Source: Ga0074139 sp046336825
Lineage (GTDB): Bacteria > Bdellovibrionota > Bdellovibrionia > Bdellovibrionales > Bdellovibrionaceae
NCBI GenBank assembly: GCA_046336825.1
Contig: JBKDFX010000035.1
Coordinates: 1 to 12,103, forward strand
Direction: 5' to 3'
Length of the DNA stretch: 12,103 nt
The first letter of the stretch is position 1. The number at the start of each line of letters is the position of its first letter. A model generated the notes under the pieces. That model saw nothing but the letters and a program-made list of their open reading frames with translations, did no database searches and had not been told where the DNA came from. The position numbers and the translations under genes were made by a program. Of the stretch, positions 6,468 to 12,103 are shown piece after piece.

Positions 6468-7145
6468 TTAGTCTCGCAATTTATCTCGATTAGCTACAAC
6501 TAGGTTCAATAAAGTCATGCTGGTTTCGACCACTTCATTTTCAACTTTTTGAATTCGATGTTGGAACCATCCGTAAGAAATAATGGCAAGTAAAGCGACC
6601 AAAAGTCCAAACGCTGTACAGTTGAGTGCGTGCGAAATACCTTCTGATAAAAGTTGCGCTTTTTTATCATTTGCCGCCGAACTCACTGCGCTAAATGAAA
6701 CGATCATACCGGCAATTGTTCCAAGAAGACCTGCAAGTACGGCCACGTTACCAAAAACAGCTAAAAATGAAGTGTAGCCTTCAAGTTTTGGCATTTCACG
6801 TAGCACAGCTGCATCCATAGCCACCTGAACTTCCTCATCGGGTCGTTTATTCATGGCCTGGATCAGACCTGCTTTGACCGTGTTTGTGAGAGGAGCTGGA
6901 CGCGAATCACATAATGAAATGGCCTGTCGAATATCTCCTGCGACGACAAGTCGATAAACTTGATCCGTAAACTCTTTTTTATCAATCGACAAGGATCGAA
7001 TTTTTGTAAATCTCTCGATGACGATCAGAACCGTCAAAACGGCGATTACGAGGATGATGTACATCACACTTCCACCATCATGGAAAGATTGAGTTAGGCT
7101 AAACTGGTAGGCGGCCTCTGCTGTGTTCGTTGTTACTGGGTCCAC
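6468..7145 (-). CDS. MotA/TolQ/ExbB family proton channel protein (AglR-like)
   Basis: The 225-residue inner-membrane protein has three predicted helices at about 27-43, 126-150 and 172-194, with a large cytoplasmic loop between the first two, as in TolQ/ExbB. The second and third helices carry the family motifs GLLGTIAGMI (threonine 143) and ALNCTAFGLLVALLAI (threonine 177), which line the proton path. With the two ExbD proteins it should convert proton motive force into movement of a periplasm-spanning partner, most likely the FHA/TonB-like protein encoded just upstream. The start is GTG with a strong AGGAGG five bases ahead, giving good translation. It lies 15 bases after the upstream stop. 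The AglR-like gliding role is inferred from context. Confidence 0.9.
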   Translation of the reverse strand: MDPVTTNTAEAAYQFSLTQSFHDGGSVMYIILVIAVLTVLIVIERFTKIRSLSIDKKEFTDQVYRLVVAGDIRQAISLCDSRPAPLTNTVKAGLIQAMNKRPDEEVQVAMDAAVLREMPKLEGYTSFLAVFGNVAVLAGLLGTIAGMIVSFSAVSSAANDKKAQLLSEGISHALNCTAFGLLVALLAIISYGWFQHRIQKVENEVVETSMTLLNLVVANRDKLRD

Positions 7146-7150
7146 GGTTT

Positions 7151-7156
7151 CCTCCT
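7151..7156 (-). promoter_or_regulatory. Strong ribosome-binding site of the exbB/tolQ-like gene
   Basis: AGGAGG on the minus strand lies five bases before the GTG at 7145. It is the strongest Shine-Dalgarno sequence seen in the window and confirms the non-ATG start. Confidence 0.8.
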
Positions 7157-7160
7157 GATA

Positions 7161-9149
7161 CTAATTTATTGGTTTTAACAAAAAGGGGTATGTCACTTCT
7201 CCCACCAACCCCGCTGGTGGTTCTGGGAATTGCCAAGTTGCAAGTCGGGATCGCATGCAGTCCTCAATTGACTTATTATTTAACGAGGAACTGAGCACGC
7301 GTACATTTTTCGCAGCACCACGCTCAACAATATCCCACTTCAGAACAACTTTACCTTCTAGTTGGGACCTTCTGGAGCGATCCAGTTTATTCAACTCTCT
7401 CGTGTAGCAGGCTTGAATTTGATTTAAGTTGGCCCGAACCACTCGTCGAATTTGCTCGCGATCTAAAGATCCAACGAAACTTTCTTCAGCTCCACCAGGT
7501 TCAATAGCTACTGTTGTTTTGTCTCCGAAACCTTCAGCACTTCCATAAGTTCCCATACCGGTGCTGCGTCCCTTGGTGTTAATTCCAGAAATTCCCTGAA
7601 TAGCTGTGCCTTTTCCTCCAGCACCCGTGTCTTTAAATTTTGAACCTAGATCATCACCAGGGCGGTTTTCACCCATTCCAGCAGTTCCCGTGGCTTGACC
7701 GGCAGTTCCTAAAATATCCCCCGCACCAGAATAAGCTTGATCCAGTTGTTTTCGAACTCCACCTGAACCAAAGGCGCTGAAAAGGCCTACTTTTGAAACA
7801 TCCTTCACTTGAGAGTTAGCATTGGCTCCACCCTTGTCTGCTATTTTGACGGCTCCACCCTGCTTCACTGAAGTGAATTTTTTAGGTTTGTTTTGCGTAT
7901 TAGGCTTGGGTGCCACTTCTGAAGCACGTCCTGCACGTTGGTTTTGCTGAGCTGTCTTAACCTCGCCTTGACCTTTTTTAACTTGCTGCTGATTTTTATC
8001 GAGAGCTTCAACTTTTTGCGGCTCTTCCTTGGGAGGAGGTGGTGGTGTTTTAACAACTTCATCCTGGGGAGGCTTTTGCTCTGGAATAGGAGGAACAGGT
8101 TGCGGTTTATTATCAAAAACAATTTGTGCAATACGGGTAAGCTGTTCTTCTTCTGGAATCTCAGGCGGCAGTGAAGTTGATACAGCCAAAAAAACTAAAA
8201 TAGAAATGGCAAGGGCTACCAAAACCCCCATGAGCTCACCAGATGAAAGCATCAGAGGAGGAATCAAGGGCACAACCGGAGTCAGTGGCACATAACGAAT
8301 AACAAGGCGTAGCTGTGAGTCTTTGAAACCAATGTGCAGAACTTCATTCTGTTCAAGTTGAAGAAATGAATTTTGTGATGTGGGTTGCACTCGTCCTTGC
8401 TGGAGTAGGTCTGGCATTGTCCATTTGTTCTGATTATTGACGAGTTCAATTTGTGAAGATTGAGGAAAGTTGACTCTGACACCTTGACCGATTTCAAGCA
8501 GGCGAAATCCACGCGGCAGAACTCCGTGAGGAAGTAAAATTCGATTTTCCGTTTCTGTGTTTACTTGTACAACTGACTTTCGACGATAATGAAAAGCCTC
8601 AATGATTCTATCGCCCCAACAAACTAAAACCTCTACCGATCCACCTTTGTGTGGTTTTAGAAAAGTCTGCAACTCAGGAATTTGGGCTCCTGGCGCAAAT
8701 GTTTTTTTGCTTGATTTAGAATTGGTCTGAGTATTTTTATTTTCTCGTATCTTAGGACGGCTTTGAACTGTCTCAAGCCCAGCTGAAACAGGTTCAGGTT
8801 TTTGCAAGGGAATTGTGGGAATCGGAACCACTGGCACCGTTTTAGTTTTAGGAACTCCAGAGAAAAAAAGAATGCGATATTGACCCAATTGAATTTCATC
8901 ATTGGATTGTAAGGGTTCATCTAAAATTCTTTGACCGTTTTTTAAGGTTCCGTACTCTGAACCAAGATCACATATGAAATAGCCCTCGGGACGAAATTCG
9001 ATCATGCAATGTATTGGTGAAATTTCAGGATCATCTAAATCAAGCTGAACATCGGCCTGATGACCAATGACCACTTGCTCAAGATCAAACTGTTTAACCT
9101 CTTTAAGCTGATTTCCTTTAAACACTCTTAAAATGATCGGCGACTTCAA
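7161..9149 (-). CDS. FHA-domain, single-TM, TonB-like energy-transducing protein (PglI/GltG-like)
   Basis: This 662-residue protein appears to span the envelope. Residues about 5-97 form an FHA phosphothreonine-binding domain (VVIGH 26-30, SPIHC 44-48, GSEYGTLKNGQ 63-73). A linker and an unrecognised domain with VEVLVCWGDRIIEAFHY fill about 170-290. One membrane helix lies at about 306-326, followed by a proline- and lysine-rich segment (328-385) and a glycine-rich region (430-550). The C-terminal domain (about 560-660: IRRVVRANLNQIQACYTREL, then CMRSRLATWQFP) matches the AgmX/PglI C-terminal family, which is TonB-like; cysteines 581 and 631 could pair. The start is TTG, overlapping the upstream stop (TTGA) and six bases after GGAG. 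FHA plus TonB-like organisation next to a TolQ/TolR motor resembles Myxococcus GltG. The role in gliding or another surface process is inferred. Confidence 0.85.
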   Translation of the reverse strand: MKSPIILRVFKGNQLKEVKQFDLEQVVIGHQADVQLDLDDPEISPIHCMIEFRPEGYFICDLGSEYGTLKNGQRILDEPLQSNDEIQLGQYRILFFSGVPKTKTVPVVPIPTIPLQKPEPVSAGLETVQSRPKIRENKNTQTNSKSSKKTFAPGAQIPELQTFLKPHKGGSVEVLVCWGDRIIEAFHYRRKSVVQVNTETENRILLPHGVLPRGFRLLEIGQGVRVNFPQSSQIELVNNQNKWTMPDLLQQGRVQPTSQNSFLQLEQNEVLHIGFKDSQLRLVIRYVPLTPVVPLIPPLMLSSGELMGVLVALAISILVFLAVSTSLPPEIPEEEQLTRIAQIVFDNKPQPVPPIPEQKPPQDEVVKTPPPPPKEEPQKVEALDKNQQQVKKGQGEVKTAQQNQRAGRASEVAPKPNTQNKPKKFTSVKQGGAVKIADKGGANANSQVKDVSKVGLFSAFGSGGVRKQLDQAYSGAGDILGTAGQATGTAGMGENRPGDDLGSKFKDTGAGGKGTAIQGISGINTKGRSTGMGTYGSAEGFGDKTTVAIEPGGAEESFVGSLDREQIRRVVRANLNQIQACYTRELNKLDRSRRSQLEGKVVLKWDIVERGAAKNVRVLSSSLNNKSIEDCMRSRLATWQFPEPPAGLVGEVTYPFLLKPIN

Positions 9150-9409
9150 TTTCCGCTCCGAATTCGCTGTAAATCTTCAGTTGTTTTCTTCATTTCGGGA
9201 ATAAAATTTTCTCTTAACTTAATAAGTTTACCGTAATTAAAATTCTTTTTTTGAAAAAGATAAAACAACTCAGGCTTTTGAGTAGAGCCTTCGACGAGTT
9301 CATCTTCAAAGTTCAGACTGGTTCGTCTTTCTTTAGTAGCAGCTGAGCCCGTTTGAGCTAAGGCTAGATGCGACATCAAAAAAATGACTGACAATAAAAT
9401 GTATCGCAC
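9146..9409 (-). CDS. Small secreted protein of unknown function, coupled to the FHA gene
   Basis: The 87-residue product has a clear signal peptide (MRYILLSVIFLMSHLALA) with a likely signal peptidase I site after residue 18 (ALA before QTG), so a periplasmic protein of about 69 residues is expected. The mature part has an acidic stretch (LNFEDELVEG, 32-41) and a basic amphipathic C-terminus (KLIKLRENFIPEMKKTTEDL, 61-80). I do not recognise the family with certainty. It is a real gene because it starts at a GTG with GGAG five bases ahead, overlaps the FHA gene by four bases, and lies 13 bases after the TPR lipoprotein gene. Context makes it a candidate periplasmic component of the motor, perhaps touching the TonB-like protein. 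Confidence 0.75.
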   Translation of the reverse strand: MRYILLSVIFLMSHLALAQTGSAATKERRTSLNFEDELVEGSTQKPELFYLFQKKNFNYGKLIKLRENFIPEMKKTTEDLQRIRSGN

Positions 9410-9423
9410 GGTGACTCCTCACC
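9410..9423 (-). promoter_or_regulatory. Ribosome-binding site displayed in a hairpin loop
   Basis: On the minus strand GGTGA-GGAG-TCACC forms a perfect five-base-pair stem whose four-base loop is exactly the Shine-Dalgarno sequence of the 87-residue gene. The start codon follows immediately. Whether it influences translation cannot be judged from sequence. Confidence 0.4.
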
Positions 9424-10292
9424 TATTTTAAAACCGATTTAGCTCGATTTTCCAATTCCGAAATTTTTTTTCTGAGGTCTGGTCCTGGACCCATGAAGCG
9501 AATTTTATTAATGACCTCTAGACCTTCGGACAGTCGGCTCATGTGTTCGATTAAAAGAATTGCATAATTTAATTGTAAATTCATATTTTGCGATTGCAGC
9601 TGAACTGCTTTTTTTAATTGATCGTAGGATTTCTCATACTGTCCTAATGCCATGAGAGTGACACCATAATTTGAAAGTGTTTTCCAATCTCTTTGCCCCT
9701 TATCCACTGCTATTTCCAGAGCCACTTGAGCTTTTTTGAAGTCTCTTTTTTGTAAGTAAAGGTAGCCTATATTAGCCGCTGCAATGGCACTGCTTGGGTC
9801 TATCTGCAAAGCTTTACGGTAGTGCCTAATAGCTTCACCATCTTCATTAAGCGACTGATGGATAAAACCCAAATTAGAGTAAAGAAGTGAAACGTTAGGG
9901 TACAACGCAATCGCCTTATTAAGAAGATACTTAGCTAATTCAGTCTGACCCTTTCGATAGTGAAATAATGCGAGTGAATTAAGCGCTGTTAAATTTTCGG
10001 GTTCACGAATCAATATTTCTCTTGAAGCTATCGCTATTTTTCTTTCATCTTGCTTTTGAATGGCCTCATTCAAATTTTGCATGAGTCTATCAGCTGCTGT
10101 GTTTTTAGACTCAGGTTCAACGGCTACAGGAGGAAGTGCTTCAGTTGAAATGGATTGAGTTGTGGTCATTTCAACCAATCCTGCCTCAGGATTTGAAGTC
10201 TGAGATGAGCTTGTTGAAATTACTTGGGGTCCTTTGCTCGAACAACTGAGCATAACCATGGTCAAAGTGAACAATAATAAATTATTTTTCAT
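9423..10292 (-). CDS. TPR lipoprotein (AglT-like)
   Basis: The 289-residue protein begins with a lipoprotein signal peptide, MKNNLLLFTLTMVMLSC; cysteine 17 would be lipidated. The lipobox (VMLSC) has methionine at the -3 position, which is unusual but acceptable, and serine at +2 favours the outer membrane. After a low-complexity Ser/Thr/Pro linker (to about residue 65), residues about 68-275 form tandem TPR units such as NEDGEAIRHYRKALQIDPSSAIAAANIGYLYLQ. TPR scaffolds of this kind bind partner proteins. I chose the ATG at 10292 because it overlaps the upstream TGA by four bases and has GGAG six bases ahead; a GTG at 10304 would put MECA in front of the signal peptide. A TPR lipoprotein beside a TolQ/TolR motor fits the Myxococcus gliding complex, by inference. 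Confidence 0.85.
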   Translation of the reverse strand: MKNNLLLFTLTMVMLSCSSKGPQVISTSSSQTSNPEAGLVEMTTTQSISTEALPPVAVEPESKNTAADRLMQNLNEAIQKQDERKIAIASREILIREPENLTALNSLALFHYRKGQTELAKYLLNKAIALYPNVSLLYSNLGFIHQSLNEDGEAIRHYRKALQIDPSSAIAAANIGYLYLQKRDFKKAQVALEIAVDKGQRDWKTLSNYGVTLMALGQYEKSYDQLKKAVQLQSQNMNLQLNYAILLIEHMSRLSEGLEVINKIRFMGPGPDLRKKISELENRAKSVLK

Positions 10293-12103
10293 GGCACACT
10301 CCACTTCACGAGACGTGACTCAAAAACTTGGTATTCATTCTCATAAAAAGTCTGTGGAGAAACTTGATTCATTATTTTATGTGCTAATAGATACTCTTGG
10401 TTATAAACTTCTAGCTCCTGCCCTTTTTCAACTGCTAATCGAAATCCATCATTGCCTTTTTGCTGAAAAGGATCTGCCAGTTTTTTAATTCCATCTTTGT
10501 ACATCTCAATTTCTTTTGCATTAAGACCTGAGGGCAAGGGAGCCTCTAAAATTGATCTTGCCATATGCTGATTGCTATCACCCAAATAATACAAGCTTGA
10601 TACAATTGCAGAGGAGACATTTAATGAGACAATCTCATTGATCTCTTTGTTGATTTTATTTAGAGCTTGAATTTTTCTTTCAACTGCTTTTTTTTGCAAA
10701 TTAGGATCTCTGGGTAATGCGATTTTTTTAAACTCGGCTACTGTAATTTTTAATTCTTTAACTCTTTCCTGTGTAACAAACTCACCAGCTGTTAAATCCT
10801 TGGTTCTTTTAAAAAGAGCCTGCAAACGATTTTTATATTTATTCGCATTTTCGGATTCCTTTGGGTAAAGATCCGTTAGTGCCACCATCACTTCAGATAA
10901 ACGAGAATTTTCAACATTTCCAATGGCTAGGAATCTTTCATAGTTTTCAATGGCAACTGCTTTTCGATTCATTTTTTGAGCCACTTTAGCAATGAGATAA
11001 TGACCTTCTTTTTTCTCACTGTTTCTTTTGGTAAGATCTAAATACTGTGAATAGTTTTGGTAAGCTTCAGTCAGCTTACCCTGGCTATCAGCCATTAGAC
11101 CAATATTATAATGAAAATTAGCCACTAACGGATCATTAGGGCTGGCCTGAATGGCCAGTTTATAGTTTTTTATAGACTCATCGAAAAGCGAGGAATTTTG
11201 ATAGATCTTAGCTAGAAATCGATAGACCTGAGGTCCATAGGTTTTAGCTGATGCTGCCGATGTATTTACGAGCTTTTGATAAAGCGCTAAAGACTTTGTT
11301 GTATCTCCAATTTTTTCATAATTAATGGCTGCATTAAAAAGAGCTGATAGGGCTAATTCAGAGCGGGGATTTTGAGCTGCAAAAGCCTCAAATTGAAGAG
11401 CACTTTCTTTCGTTTTACCTTCTTTTTCTAAATCCTGAGCACGTTTAAAACTCGACTTCTCGAGAACATTTCTCACTTCGCCTCCCGCTTTGCTTTGAGC
11501 AAAGTCAGGGTTTTGGAGCAACTCTTGTCCTGCTTTTTCGAGACCTAAATAGTCTTTTTTGAGATTGAAAATGTCCAACATTAGATTGGCAGAAAATTCG
11601 GAGTATTTTGTTCTAGGATGTTCATTAACAACTTTTTTGAAGGATTCATTGGCCCTATCGAATTGGTTATGCTGGTAATACAATCGCGCCCTTCTAAATT
11701 TTAACTCTGCAGCTCTTTCGCCACTTGGAAATTTAGCTAAATACCATTCTGTCGCCTTGATAAAGCCTTCAGAAGACGAATCAAAAGGAATTGGATCTGT
11801 ACTGTTACCAATTCTTTTTAAAATTTCTTGGTCACTCGGCAGTGATCTCTCAGCTGAGTAGATGATATTAGATGCTGCCTTTGAATAAAACTTACTTCCC
11901 GCTGCATTTTCGACAACCCACCTATATTGCTGTGTGGCCTCATCGTATCTTTTCATATCGTAAAGAAGTTCTCCGTAATAAAATTGCATATCTGATATTT
12001 GTGCAGATTTGGGGAACTCAGAAATATAGACTTTATAGCCTTCAATAGCTGACTGCTGTGAAAATGAAGCTCTTGAATTTTGTGCTGTTTGATGCTGCTG
12101 AAG
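10289..12103 (-). CDS. Large TPR protein, 5' end outside the window
   Basis: The frame stays open for 38 codons upstream of the first in-window ATG (11989) to the right edge, and those codons already encode TPR-like sequence (AIEGYKVYISEFPKSAQISD). The gene therefore starts beyond the window, and the visible part is about 604 residues. It holds many TPR or YbgF-like helical repeats, including YGELLYDMKRYDEATQQYRWVV, FDRANESFKKVVNEHP, FDESIKNYKLAIQASPNDP and LTEAYQNYSQYLDL, then a less repetitive helical C-terminus ending KWSVP. It is probably a periplasmic scaffold, but the signal peptide cannot be seen. It overlaps the TPR lipoprotein gene by four bases and is the most upstream visible member of the operon. 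I cannot name it. Confidence 0.85.
   Translation of the reverse strand, partial: LQQHQTAQNSRASFSQQSAIEGYKVYISEFPKSAQISDMQFYYGELLYDMKRYDEATQQYRWVVENAAGSKFYSKAASNIIYSAERSLPSDQEILKRIGNSTDPIPFDSSSEGFIKATEWYLAKFPSGERAAELKFRRARLYYQHNQFDRANESFKKVVNEHPRTKYSEFSANLMLDIFNLKKDYLGLEKAGQELLQNPDFAQSKAGGEVRNVLEKSSFKRAQDLEKEGKTKESALQFEAFAAQNPRSELALSALFNAAINYEKIGDTTKSLALYQKLVNTSAASAKTYGPQVYRFLAKIYQNSSLFDESIKNYKLAIQASPNDPLVANFHYNIGLMADSQGKLTEAYQNYSQYLDLTKRNSEKKEGHYLIAKVAQKMNRKAVAIENYERFLAIGNVENSRLSEVMVALTDLYPKESENANKYKNRLQALFKRTKDLTAGEFVTQERVKELKITVAEFKKIALPRDPNLQKKAVERKIQALNKINKEINEIVSLNVSSAIVSSLYYLGDSNQHMARSILEAPLPSGLNAKEIEMYKDGIKKLADPFQQKGNDGFRLAVEKGQELEVYNQEYLLAHKIMNQVSPQTFYENEYQVFESRLVKWSVP

Noticed and set aside
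8029..8295. Glycine-rich plus-strand open frame opposite the FHA gene
   Set aside because: It is the antisense of the proline-rich and membrane segments of the FHA protein, with no plausible ribosome-binding site or family resemblance.
10289..11989. Treating the ATG at 11989 as the true start of the large TPR protein
   Set aside because: The frame stays open to the window edge and the upstream codons continue the TPR pattern, so the ATG is internal.

Overview
The window is a dense, entirely minus-strand gene block from a Gram-negative bacterium. The gene content, the AT-leaning sequence and the mix of ATG, GTG and TTG starts suggest a Bdellovibrio-like member of the Bdellovibrionota or a related deltaproteobacterial predator. 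The combination of a TolQ/TolR-type motor, an FHA plus TonB-like protein, TPR proteins, LptB, RpoN, Apt, Hpf, MetK and LepA points that way. The taxonomic call is an inference, since there is no rRNA to settle it. No stretch longer than about 95 bases lacks a gene, and I see no tRNA, rRNA, CRISPR array, insertion sequence or prophage.

In the direction of transcription (right to left) there are three sections. (1) Positions 12103 to 6468/5395 encode an envelope machine. It comprises a large TPR protein whose N-terminus lies outside the window, a TPR lipoprotein, an 87-residue secreted protein, a 662-residue FHA/transmembrane/proline-rich/TonB-like protein, one ExbB/TolQ-type proton-channel subunit and two ExbD/TolR-type subunits. 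This set resembles the core of the Myxococcus Agl-Glt gliding machinery (AglR, AglQ/AglS, PglI/GltG and TPR proteins). (2) Positions 5392 to 2276 hold an LptC protein that appears to be fused to an LptA-like domain, then LptB (LPS export) and RpoN (sigma-54). From the truncated TPR gene to rpoN the genes overlap or are separated by at most 15 bases, so they are probably one operon. (3) Positions 2246 to 1 hold apt, hpf, metK and the first 22 codons of lepA. Two wider gaps here, before hpf and before metK, probably contain transcription or translation signals.

The most notable unexplained structure is a near-perfect 14-bp hairpin in the metK leader. It buries the only good Shine-Dalgarno sequence in front of the best-supported TTG start, which is the layout of a translational switch. 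Other points worth checking are the LptC-LptA fusion, the uncharacterised middle domain of the FHA protein, the small secreted protein translationally coupled to it, and the physical linkage of a gliding-like motor with LPS export and sigma-54.
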